Shown: positions 7,900 to 16,251 of the stretch, piece by piece
Layout of the letters: the number at the start of each line of letters is the position of its first letter
How positions within the stretch are numbered: the first letter of the stretch is position 1
NCBI RefSeq assembly: GCF_014803405.1
Contig: NZ_JACYFG010000013.1
Coordinates: 1 to 64,000, forward strand
Origin: Pelagicoccus enzymogenes
Lineage (GTDB): Bacteria; Verrucomicrobiota; Verrucomicrobiia; Opitutales; Opitutaceae
Direction of reading: 5' to 3'
DNA length: 64,000 nt
Notes under the pieces: generated by a model
What the model was told of the DNA's origin: nothing
The model's input: only the letters and a program-made list of their open reading frames with translations
Database searches by the model: none
Translations under genes and position numbers: made by a program

Positions 7900-8229
7900 C
7901 CGAGGCGAGAGCGAAACCTGGATCCAGAGCCGAAATACTCAGCCCAGACGCGATCTGACGTACTGACAGGAGCGTTTGGCATTCGAGCTTTTACAAATAA
8001 ATCCACGCAGTTGGGGTTAATTTCGAAAACGATGACTTGCGCCAAAAGCGCAGAGGTTTTGTCGCAGGATTTTAAATACCTGCCACACGCCCTTGGCAAT
8101 CTCTCAACCCATTAAAAGCGTAAAAACAGTATAATTTTCGTTGAAATCGAAAGAGCGATGTCGCTTTGATTAGGCATCTCGTAAGTTACTATATTGTAGA
8201 AGCTTACGTTATAATATACCTCAAAACAA
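7900..8229. other. 330-base divergent intergenic region
   Basis: This gap lies between the divergent hybrid kinase and GH130 genes. I see no coding signal in it. The half next to GH130 is AT-rich and holds a promoter with an overlapping inverted repeat (separate entry). The half next to the kinase shows nothing recognisable. Confidence 0.6.
8180..8215 (+). promoter_or_regulatory. GH130 promoter with operator-like inverted repeat
   Basis: A perfect -10 box TATAAT lies at 8210-8215, with a weak -35 TTACTA at 8186-8191. CGTAAG (8180-8185) and CTTACG (8203-8208) form an inverted repeat spanning the -35 box and spacer, typical of a repressor site. Transcription would start near 8222, only about eight bases before the ATG at 8230, so the mRNA may be leaderless or nearly so. 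Confidence 0.55.
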
Positions 8230-9234
8230 ATGAGCAAAAACTCAAATCGAAATACCATTATCGGCAGCGCTCTTCCGAACCTGCCCTGGGAGGAACGACC
8301 TGATACCTGCAAGGATCCGGTCTGGCGATTCAGCCAGAATCCAATTATCGGTTGGAACCCAATTCCAAGCGGAGCTCGCGCCTACAACAGCGCTGTGGTT
8401 CCCTATGGCGATGGCTTTGTGGGAGTCTTTCGCATCGACGACAAGAGCGGGCGAGCAGGACTGCACTTCGGCAAGAGCGACGATGCGATTCGTTGGGAAC
8501 TAGAGGACAAGCGCATTGATTGGGTAGACGAATCTGGCAAGCCGAACCCCAATTCCTACGCATACGATCCACGTGTCGTTCTCATCGAAGGCACATACTA
8601 TATTACTTGGTGCGACGATCTGAAGGGCGCGTCTATAGGGATGGGATATACCAAGGACTTCAAAACCTTCGTGAAGGTGGAGAACCCGCTCATGCCCTTC
8701 AATCGAAACGGAGTGTTGTTCCCACGCAAGATCGGCGGCGAATACGTTCTCCTCAGCCGGCCTTCCGACAGCGCACACACGCCCTTCGGCGACATTTTCC
8801 TGAGCCATTCCCCGGACCTCACCTACTGGGGCAAGCATCGGCACGTGATGGCTGCAGGCGGTTCAGGCTGGTGGCAGGGAACCAAAGTCGGAGCTGGCCC
8901 AATCCCGATCGAAACGACCGAAGGCTGGCTGCTTTTTTACCACGGCGTATCCAACACTTGCAATGGATTCGTCTACAGCATCGGCGCTGCCTTGCTCGAC
9001 CTGGAGGATCCCTCAAAGGTTCTATACCGATCCCGCGGATATCTGCTGACTCCAGAAAAGGAATACGAAACAAGCGGTTTCGTTCCTAACGTCGCCTTTC
9101 CGTGCGCCACCATGTACGATGCTCCAAGCGGTAAGATCGCGATCTACTACGGGGCCGCAGACACCTACAGCGCCATCGCCTTCACTCAAGTCGACGAGCT
9201 GATCTCATATATCAAGAACGACTCCGAAGTTTAG
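8230..9234 (+). CDS. GH130 family glycosidase or mannoside phosphorylase
   Basis: This encodes 334 residues with no signal peptide, so it is cytoplasmic. The five-bladed propeller signatures of GH130 are present: ARAYNSAVVPYGDGFVG, YAYDPRVVLIEGTYYITWCD, FNRNGVLFPRKIGG, SRPSD, KVGAGPIPIETTEGWLLFYH and the closing GFVPNVAFPCATMYD with YYGAADT. GH130 enzymes cleave or phosphorolyse beta-mannosides; exact linkage and phosphate use cannot be read. It stands alone with its own promoter and operator-like repeat, which suggests sugar-dependent control. It converges on a broken lipoprotein gene. Confidence 0.9.
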   Translation: MSKNSNRNTIIGSALPNLPWEERPDTCKDPVWRFSQNPIIGWNPIPSGARAYNSAVVPYGDGFVGVFRIDDKSGRAGLHFGKSDDAIRWELEDKRIDWVDESGKPNPNSYAYDPRVVLIEGTYYITWCDDLKGASIGMGYTKDFKTFVKVENPLMPFNRNGVLFPRKIGGEYVLLSRPSDSAHTPFGDIFLSHSPDLTYWGKHRHVMAAGGSGWWQGTKVGAGPIPIETTEGWLLFYHGVSNTCNGFVYSIGAALLDLEDPSKVLYRSRGYLLTPEKEYETSGFVPNVAFPCATMYDAPSGKIAIYYGAADTYSAIAFTQVDELISYIKNDSEV

Positions 9235-9246
9235 CAGACTTCCCTG

Positions 9247-9274
9247 CTGGTGGCAGCTCAATGGCTGCCGCCAG
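9247..9274. terminator. hairpin between convergent genes
   Basis: CTGGTGGCAGC (9247-9257) pairs with GCTGCCGCCAG (9264-9274) with one G-T pair. It lies between the GH130 stop and the stop of the minus-strand broken gene. There is no T run. Confidence 0.35.
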
Positions 9275-10066
9275 CCTTCATGTTCGCCCTTATGCTTTCC
9301 AGGGAAATCGACAGTTCCTTGTAGATTTCAGGGACGGAGTCGTCCCAAGCGTCGCCGATGTAGTTGCGAGCCACCTTGCCGCTCGTCGTTTCTGGATTGA
9401 TTCGGAATGCGATCCATTCGCTTGGGGGCAACGCTTCGCGGCTTGCGGGCTTCATCACGTAGTTTCGCTCGTAGCCGAAAATGAAGTCCGCCAACGGAAT
9501 GGTAATCTCCATCCATCGGTCAAAGTCTCGCTTCGGGTCGAAGGTCAACGAATAGGTCGCATTCAGTGTCTCGGTGCCTTGGCCGTTGTAGCCGGCTTCC
9601 GCAAAGGTGAGCCCTAGACAGGGAACGCCTGTATCCAAACTTTCCACCGCTTCGTCCCCGAGCTGCCCTTGGCAGTGCGACTTCAATGCTGCAAGCATCG
9701 GAAATGCTCGAGTCGCTAGAATTGAGCTTCAGGCGGAGGGTAAAGGATTCCACCGCTACGATCGGTAGCGGTTGGTCAAAAAAACACCGGTTCGATACCG
9801 TTGGCGTGTTGCTGTCCCCAATTGCTCAGCTTCCTCACCAGCACCGTCCTGAATACTCTCTTGCCCGCAAACGCTTCGTCTTCGGTCATGGACCGTTCGT
9901 CAACCGCATACTTCAGCGGATTCAAGGCGATCAGCGGAAAGCGTTCCAGTTGGGCAGCGACATGACTCCATCCTTTTACGAGGCCTTCTAGTGAATCGTA
10001 CAAGCTGACAAACGTTTGCCGTTCGCTGGAGCAGGAAGCGAGGACTGTAGCGACGACAAAGGGCAT
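9258..10066 (-). pseudogene. lipoprotein gene broken by two frameshifts
   Basis: Three minus-strand reading frames join into one plausible protein. The first (10066-9776) opens with a lipoprotein signal, VVATVLASCSSE, and stops at a TGA inside a run of seven T (9784-9778). Dropping one T restores the second frame, with VESFTLRLKLNSSD and ACSIEVALP. Dropping one G near the GGG around 9667 restores the third frame, with DEAVESLDTGVPCLGLTFAE to the stop at 9258. The product would be about 268 residues. The third segment (RWMEITIPLADFIFGYE) looks like a beta-sandwich domain, but I recognise no family. Two shifts at short homopolymers could mean a decayed gene or sequencing errors. Confidence 0.65.
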
Positions 10067-10144
10067 AGCGAATCAAACGAGCGGGGCGGATAGCATTCGC
10101 GCAGGCCCGCGCTCCCTCCGCGGAAAGGCAAGCGCCGGCTGTCG

Positions 10145-11179
10145 CTAGACTTCCTTCAGCAAGTCGTAGGCATAGAGCAGCTTCACCATTTCGACGTCAG
10201 GATAGTGGCCGCCCTTGTAGTCAATGATCTTTCCGACAAATCGCCCTTCGTCGATCAAGGCCAAAGCCGCCAGCAAATCGAGTACTGCACGGTGCCAGGC
10301 AGCCTCCAACGACTTGCCTTCGTGCATGTGGGTAGGCTCGTTGCTGTAACGCCTCTTGCCAGCGATCAGAACGTTCTTGCTGTTGTATCCAAGGTTTCGC
10401 GACTCAGGGAACAGCTTCCCGAAAGTGGTAACCAGCAATTTCTGTCTCGCGGTCGTATTCGTGCGGGCCGTTGAACCGTGAAGGAAGGACCGCTCGTTGT
10501 TAACGAAGCGTATGCGCTGCTGCCCGATGGCGTTGGGGAAGTTGCGCACGCAGTCGATGTCAAGGCGCAGGCTGCCCTCCTCTGCCGGGTCTATTTGCAG
10601 CAATCCGTTGTGGGGCGTCAGCAAGGACACGCGCTCCTTTACCGTGAAATAGCGAACCGGCGTTGCCAGTTCCTTGCGGCCCGCGGAATTGATCGCCTCT
10701 ACTAGTTCCTTGCTCCCAGCGTTGAAGAGCGGCGGGTCCCCTGAGTCCAGCTTGATCAGGAGGTTGTCCACGTCCATGCCTGCCTTGAGGGCGATGATGT
10801 GCTCCACCAGTCTCACGTAGTTGTGGACCGAACCCGAACGCAGCACAATGTTGCTCACGATTTCGCCGGTGGTCCATACGTTGCGTATCGATACCTTGAT
10901 TGGGCGGGAGTCTGGAATGTCGCAACGTTCCAGCCACCATCCTGAAAGGTCTGTCGGCTCCAGCCTGAGGGTACGGATCGAGTTTTTGGAAAACGTTCCT
11001 GGAGCGCTGACCTCGACGGGACGGGCAATCGTTCTGGCGCGCGCAAGGCGCGGCGCCGGAAGATCGGCGGACCAATCCTGGTCGATCGGCGTCGCTTCGA
11101 ATTCAGCCTTCGCTTGGGCAAGCGCCTGGGCGCTTCCCTCGAGTATCCGTCCTAAACCGTCGTTTTGCGTGGCTGTCAT
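10145..11179 (-). CDS. divergent LpxC-like deacetylase homologue
   Basis: About 344 residues align along their length with LpxC, the zinc UDP-3-O-acyl-GlcNAc deacetylase of lipid A synthesis. RLVEHIIALKAGMDVDN matches the VEHLLAAL motif (Glu and first zinc His kept), PPLFNAGSKELVEAI matches the IMDGS region, TTFGKLFPESRNLG matches the TFGF region, and KGGHYPD matches SGHALN. In the second metal motif, however, HKILDAIGD becomes HRAVLDLLAA. The His is displaced by one residue relative to Asp, and the second Asp is lost. It may therefore be a paralogue with altered or lost catalysis. An in-frame TTG at 11224 is an alternative start. Confidence 0.7.
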   Translation of the reverse strand: MTATQNDGLGRILEGSAQALAQAKAEFEATPIDQDWSADLPAPRLARARTIARPVEVSAPGTFSKNSIRTLRLEPTDLSGWWLERCDIPDSRPIKVSIRNVWTTGEIVSNIVLRSGSVHNYVRLVEHIIALKAGMDVDNLLIKLDSGDPPLFNAGSKELVEAINSAGRKELATPVRYFTVKERVSLLTPHNGLLQIDPAEEGSLRLDIDCVRNFPNAIGQQRIRFVNNERSFLHGSTARTNTTARQKLLVTTFGKLFPESRNLGYNSKNVLIAGKRRYSNEPTHMHEGKSLEAAWHRAVLDLLAALALIDEGRFVGKIIDYKGGHYPDVEMVKLLYAYDLLKEV

Positions 11180-11313
11180 CTGCGTAAAGCCGAGTAAGAC
11201 GACAAGCTTGTTGCGCTGGTTCAAGCTTCAACTTATCTTACGCCCTACATCGAGGGCCGCCCCGCCTTCCAATCGCCGCGACACCCTTACCGAATTTTCT
11301 CCGACGATAATAA

Positions 11314-11335
11314 TTAAAGATATTTTTGTCTTTAA
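11314..11335. promoter_or_regulatory. palindrome upstream of the PFOR gene
   Basis: TTAAAGA (11314-11320) and TCTTTAA (11329-11335) are perfect inverted arms around an 8-base spacer. They lie in the AT-rich part of the 240-base gap before the oxidoreductase, about 130 bases upstream of its ATG. It may be a regulator site; the gap holds no other recognisable signal. Confidence 0.4.
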
Positions 11336-11466
11336 ATATTGGGTTAAATAGGTAAACCTCAGTTCATGCCCCTGAACCGCGACCTCGCCGCCTGGTTGGA
11401 TGCGCCTCCTCGCGTTACGGCAGGGGCGTCCGAAAGCTGATTTTAACCGCTCACAATCAAAAGACC

Positions 11467-14400
11467 ATGATCGCATCGAAACCGAAATATCCCGGCATTC
11501 GCATTACCACCAACGGCAACCAGCTGGTAGCCTTGTATACTGAGGCCCGCATCGCGGAAGCCGGCGTCTTCTATCCGATCACTCCCTCCACGGAAATGGG
11601 TGAAATGTTCGAATTCGCTCGGGCGAAAGGACAGCTCAACGTGTTTGGACAACCGACCCTCGCTATCGAAACCGAGGGCGAACACGCGGCTCAGGGCGGA
11701 GCCATCGCCCAATCCGTAACCGGCAAGCGCACCGTTAACTTTACCTCTGGTCAAGGCATCGTCTACGGAGTGGAGCAATACTACCACGCACCTGGCAAGC
11801 TATCCACCATGGTGTTGGAGGTCGCCGCCCGGGCACTGACCAAACATGCGCTGAACGTGCACTGTGGCCACGACGACATCTACGCTGCCCTGGATACGGG
11901 CTGGATCATGATGTTCGCCAAGGACGCCCAACAGGCTGCCGACCAAGCCGTGATCCTGCGAAAGGTCACGGAAAAGGCCCTCACGCCGGGAATGAACATC
12001 CAGGACGGGTTCCTCACCTCCCACCTGGAGCGCACTTTTCTCAAACACGAATCCGAATTGCTGCGCGAGTTCCTCGGATCGCCCGACGACATCGTAGAAT
12101 GTCCCACAGAAGCTCAAAGGAAGCTATTCGGGCCCACCCGCCGTCGGATCCCCAAAGTCATCGACCTGCACGATCCTGCCCTGATCGGCCCCGTGCAGAA
12201 CCAGGAACACTATATGAATGGGGTGGTGGCGCGTCGCAACAACTTCGTGGAGCCAATCTTGGGGTTCATCGAAGAAGCCTATAACGAGTTCGGCAACCTC
12301 ACCGGCCGCCATTACAGCCTAGTCTCCGAATATCGGAACGACGACGCGGAAATCACCTTCATATCGCTTGGCTCCGCCGCCGAGAATATCGAGGCCGCCG
12401 TCGATCACCTGCGAGAAACGCGGGGCGTCAAGGTCGGCTCCATCCATGTCAACGTGATCCGACCTTTCCCTCAAGCCGCCATCGTGGACGCTCTCCGCGG
12501 CAAGAAGGCTTGCATCATCCTCGAACGTACCGACGAACCGTTCGCCGGAGACAATCCGCTAGCCCGCGAGGTCCGAGCCGCCCTCACCAAGAGCTACATT
12601 CACCCCGGTTTCCCACATCGAGACGGATTGCCCACGATCGAGCAAAGCGAGGTTCCCCGCAACTATTCGGGTGTCTACGGCCTCGGATCCCGCGATTTCC
12701 GCCCGGAGCACATCATCGGAGCCTACGAGTTCGTGGCTGAAGGCCGAGCCCGTCAGGACGGCAAGACCGCTGCCGACGGAGTCACCTTCTTCAACCTCGG
12801 CGTAGACCATCCCTATTCCGTCTGTTCGGACGAGACCCCCTCTCTCCTGCCCAAGGACGCCATCGCGGTACGGCTTCATTCCATTGGCGGTTGGGGCATG
12901 ATCACCACCGGCAAGAACCTGGCGGAAATCATCGGGGAACTGGGTACCTACGTCGCCCAACGAGACAAGGAGCTCGACGAAAACGGGAATCCGAAAGAAG
13001 TGGTGCACGTTTCCGCCAACCCAAAGTACGGTTCGGAAAAGAAGGGGGCTCCCACCGAGTACTTCCTCACCGCCGCACCCGAGCGGGTGCGAGTCAATTG
13101 CGACCTCAAGCACGTCAACGTAGTGCTCTGCTGCGATCCCAAAGCCTTCACCCACATCAATCCCATCAAGGGGCTCGTGGAAGGCGGAGCCTTCATCTGG
13201 GAATCGGCGGAATCGCCTGAGCAAGCTTGGCAACGCATCCCCCAAAAGTACCGGCAAGAGATCATCGACAAGAAGATCCGCATCTACACCCTGCCCGGAT
13301 TCAAGATCGCCAAGGGCGCCACCAAGCGCCCCGACCTGCAGCTCCGCATGCAGGGCAATTCCTTCCTCGGCGCCTTCTTCAAGGTATCGCCTTTCCTCGA
13401 CACCTTCGGTATCGACGAAGACCACTTCAAGGAGGTGGTGCGAGCCCAGTACAACAAGAAGTTCGGCAAGTTCGGCGAAGCGGTGGTGGATTCCAACATG
13501 GAAGTCATGATCCAAGGGGGCTCCCAGTTGCGGGAGGTGCCCTACGGTCCCCTCGAAGCGCCGGACCATTCCGCCATGCGCGGAGAAATGCTACTTCCCA
13601 ATTCCGATTGCGGAGGAGCTTGCGGCTGCGCCCCCCAAGAGGGACAGCCCGAGGGAACTCCCATGTACCGCACGAGCGCCTTCGACAAGGAATTCCGAGC
13701 TGGCCTTGGCTACGACCAACCCGCCTCGCCGCTCTCCGCGGTTGGCGTGATGGCCTCCGCCACTGGCGCCACGTCCTCCAAATACGGGGCTCGACGTGAG
13801 ACGCCGAAGTACTTTGCGGAAAATTGCACCCAGTGCATGGAATGCATCACCTCCTGCCCGGACACCGCTTTGCCGAACACGGCCCAGGACTTGCAAACCA
13901 TCCTTCGTACCGCCGTCGAGAATTACGTTCGCGACCCTGAGCAACGGGCGCTCATCGCAGCCGCCATCCCTGACGTCGATCAAGCGATACGCGACCGCAT
14001 GAAGGAAAACGCCAAGAAGAAGGAAGGCGAATCGGTACGCGACCTCGTCATGGAAATCGTGCGGGGCGAGGCCAAGATTTCCGCTACCGCCGCCGAGGAG
14101 CTAGACGCCATCCTGAAAATTCTTCCTTTGGCCTACCTCAAAGTCCCAGCCGTCTTCTTTTCCCTCGAACGCAAGGAAGCGGGCATGGGTGGGATATTCT
14201 CCATTTTCGTCTCCGACCTCTGCAAGGGCTGCGGCCTCTGCGTAGAGGAATGCGGCGACCACGACGCCCTGCGCATGGTGGAAGACACCGAGGAATACAA
14301 TGCGGAGATCCTTTCCGCAACGGAGTTCCTCAGGCTGCTGCCGGACACCAACCAGAAATACCTCGGACTCTACAACGACGAGACGCCGGAGGACTCTCGC

Positions 14401-16110
14401 CCTGCCGCTTGGCGCAACCACATGATGGTCAACCGCAACTACGATGCCCTTGTCTCCGGGGACGGAGCCTGCGCCGGTTGCGGCGAGAAACCGGTCCTGC
14501 ACGCGCTCGCGTCGGTGACCGAAGCTTACATGCGCCCCGTCTACCACAAGAAAGCGGACCGCATGTTGCAGAAAGTGGCCCAGCTAAAGGCGGAAGGCGC
14601 CGCCAAACTGGAAGCCCTCGCCCAAAGCGACGCCAAGGCCTACGGCACTTGGAAACGCATCGTCTCTCACGTCGTTATGGGACTCGGAGGTGACTCCAAC
14701 GAGGATACCGATGCCCGTCTCGCAGCCCACGGAGAGATTTCCGATGCGGAGTTGGTGGAAGCCATCTGCCTCGTGCTGGAAAAGGAAGCCTTTAACCATA
14801 AGAACCTGCAAACCATCGATGGTCGCCTCGCCAATGGCATGTCCGTCATGGCCATGGGAGCGCATACCGGCTGCAATACCGTTTACGGCTCAACCCCTCC
14901 CAACAACCCGCACCCCTACCCTTGGCTCAACTCGCTCTTCCAGGACGGCGCAACGATCTCCTGGATGATGGGTGAAAGCTTCATGACCGAAAACGCCCGT
15001 CGCTCCGTAATCCCAGAACGCATGATCGACCATCTCATGGATGGCGACCTGCTGGACGAAGCGACTTACTTCAATTATACCCATTTTACCGATGCCCTGA
15101 TGACCGATCAGGAAATCAAGGAATTGCCAAAGGTATGGTGCGTAGGCGGCGACGGCGGCATGGGCGATATTGGGTTCCAAAACGTATCCAAAGTCATCCT
15201 ACAGAATCGACCGAACGTTAAGCTCCTTATGCTCGACACCCAAGTGTATTCAAACACTGGAGGACAAAACTCGGACCACAGCCCGATGACTGGAGGTTTT
15301 GACATGAACCAAGCCGGAGCGGCTTCCCAAGGAAAGCTGAACGAGATGAAAAACATCACGGAGTGCTTCCTGAATGGGCACGGCTCTCCCTACCTCGCTC
15401 AAGTTTCCATGGCCGATTCCGCAAAGCTCTACAACAGCTTGCTCGAGGGCTTGCAGTACCGCGGTACCGCTTTCTTCCAATGCTACACGACTTGCCAACC
15501 GGAGCACGGCGTCGCCGACAACATGGCAACCAATCAAGCCACTCTCGCTCGCGAGAGCCGCTGCTTGCCTGAGTTCGTCTTCAACCCTCAGCTCGGAGAG
15601 TCCTACCAGGAGGCCCTTAGCCTCAAGGGAAACAAGAATCCGGACCGTGATTGGTGGCAGGCAAAATACAGCGATTCGAAGGATACCTATTCCTTCACCA
15701 TCGCTCACTGGGCATGCACCGAAGCTCGCTTCCGCCAACACATCAAGAAAGCAGCTCCGGAAGAAGTTGAGCGCATGGAGCACCTTGAGGACGTCTTGCT
15801 GAGAGTTACGCAACAGGACATCGTCCATCGCAGATTCATCGACCCAAAAAACCGGGCCTATATCCCCGACTTCGGAGTCTACATCTACTACGATGCCGGA
15901 AACGGCAAGCGCGTCCCGATGAAGATGAGCCGCCAAATGGTGCTCTTCAACGTCGAGCGCCGCAAAGCGTGGCGCATGCTGCAAAGCCATGCCGGAGTCG
16001 TAAACAAAGACTACGAAGCCCAGAAAGCCCTCCTCGCTCAAGTCGACAAAGGTGAGATCAGCCTGCAGGACCTCAAGTCCAAGGGACGCGAACTCCTCGT
16101 CGCCGAATAG
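11467..16110 (+). CDS. nifJ: pyruvate:ferredoxin (flavodoxin) oxidoreductase, extended form
   Basis: This encodes 1547 residues, against about 1170-1200 for usual single-chain enzymes. It oxidatively decarboxylates pyruvate to acetyl-CoA and reduces ferredoxin or flavodoxin, using TPP and Fe-S clusters. The alpha domain starts with YPITPSTEMGE. Two 4Fe-4S motifs follow, NCTQCMECITSCPD (about 787) and CKGCGLCVEECGD (about 919). The beta domain has DGACAGCGEKP (about 998) and the TPP motif GDGGMGDIGFQN with DTQVYSNTGGQ (about 1230-1260). Extra length includes about 115 residues between the two cluster motifs and a long helical C-terminus. It is a single gene with its own terminator. It implies an anaerobic or microaerobic branch of metabolism. 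Confidence 0.95.
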   Translation: MIASKPKYPGIRITTNGNQLVALYTEARIAEAGVFYPITPSTEMGEMFEFARAKGQLNVFGQPTLAIETEGEHAAQGGAIAQSVTGKRTVNFTSGQGIVYGVEQYYHAPGKLSTMVLEVAARALTKHALNVHCGHDDIYAALDTGWIMMFAKDAQQAADQAVILRKVTEKALTPGMNIQDGFLTSHLERTFLKHESELLREFLGSPDDIVECPTEAQRKLFGPTRRRIPKVIDLHDPALIGPVQNQEHYMNGVVARRNNFVEPILGFIEEAYNEFGNLTGRHYSLVSEYRNDDAEITFISLGSAAENIEAAVDHLRETRGVKVGSIHVNVIRPFPQAAIVDALRGKKACIILERTDEPFAGDNPLAREVRAALTKSYIHPGFPHRDGLPTIEQSEVPRNYSGVYGLGSRDFRPEHIIGAYEFVAEGRARQDGKTAADGVTFFNLGVDHPYSVCSDETPSLLPKDAIAVRLHSIGGWGMITTGKNLAEIIGELGTYVAQRDKELDENGNPKEVVHVSANPKYGSEKKGAPTEYFLTAAPERVRVNCDLKHVNVVLCCDPKAFTHINPIKGLVEGGAFIWESAESPEQAWQRIPQKYRQEIIDKKIRIYTLPGFKIAKGATKRPDLQLRMQGNSFLGAFFKVSPFLDTFGIDEDHFKEVVRAQYNKKFGKFGEAVVDSNMEVMIQGGSQLREVPYGPLEAPDHSAMRGEMLLPNSDCGGACGCAPQEGQPEGTPMYRTSAFDKEFRAGLGYDQPASPLSAVGVMASATGATSSKYGARRETPKYFAENCTQCMECITSCPDTALPNTAQDLQTILRTAVENYVRDPEQRALIAAAIPDVDQAIRDRMKENAKKKEGESVRDLVMEIVRGEAKISATAAEELDAILKILPLAYLKVPAVFFSLERKEAGMGGIFSIFVSDLCKGCGLCVEECGDHDALRMVEDTEEYNAEILSATEFLRLLPDTNQKYLGLYNDETPEDSRPAAWRNHMMVNRNYDALVSGDGACAGCGEKPVLHALASVTEAYMRPVYHKKADRMLQKVAQLKAEGAAKLEALAQSDAKAYGTWKRIVSHVVMGLGGDSNEDTDARLAAHGEISDAELVEAICLVLEKEAFNHKNLQTIDGRLANGMSVMAMGAHTGCNTVYGSTPPNNPHPYPWLNSLFQDGATISWMMGESFMTENARRSVIPERMIDHLMDGDLLDEATYFNYTHFTDALMTDQEIKELPKVWCVGGDGGMGDIGFQNVSKVILQNRPNVKLLMLDTQVYSNTGGQNSDHSPMTGGFDMNQAGAASQGKLNEMKNITECFLNGHGSPYLAQVSMADSAKLYNSLLEGLQYRGTAFFQCYTTCQPEHGVADNMATNQATLARESRCLPEFVFNPQLGESYQEALSLKGNKNPDRDWWQAKYSDSKDTYSFTIAHWACTEARFRQHIKKAAPEEVERMEHLEDVLLRVTQQDIVHRRFIDPKNRAYIPDFGVYIYYDAGNGKRVPMKMSRQMVLFNVERRKAWRMLQSHAGVVNKDYEAQKALLAQVDKGEISLQDLKSKGRELLVAE

Positions 16111-16146
16111 TCGATACAAAGGAATTCTTAGACTCTTTCCTCAAGC

Positions 16147-16184
16147 AAAGTCCGGATTCGCTCCATGCGAATCCGGACTTTTTG
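16147..16184 (+). terminator. strong intrinsic terminator of the PFOR gene
   Basis: A 14-bp stem, AAAGTCCGGATTCG with CGAATCCGGACTTT around loop CTCCATG, ends in five T. It stands between the PFOR gene and the convergent cobalamin operon. Confidence 0.92.
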
Positions 16185-16251
16185 TTGCCACTGTCAACGG
16201 GGTGGGAACGCGCTTGTCACGCGATAATTGTTTGAAGTAAAGCAGCGACCT

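Noticed and set aside
12559-13569. 336-codon open frame on the minus strand inside nifJ
   Set aside because: It is antisense to a strongly conserved enzyme, a common result of GC-rich codon use, and it shows no domain.
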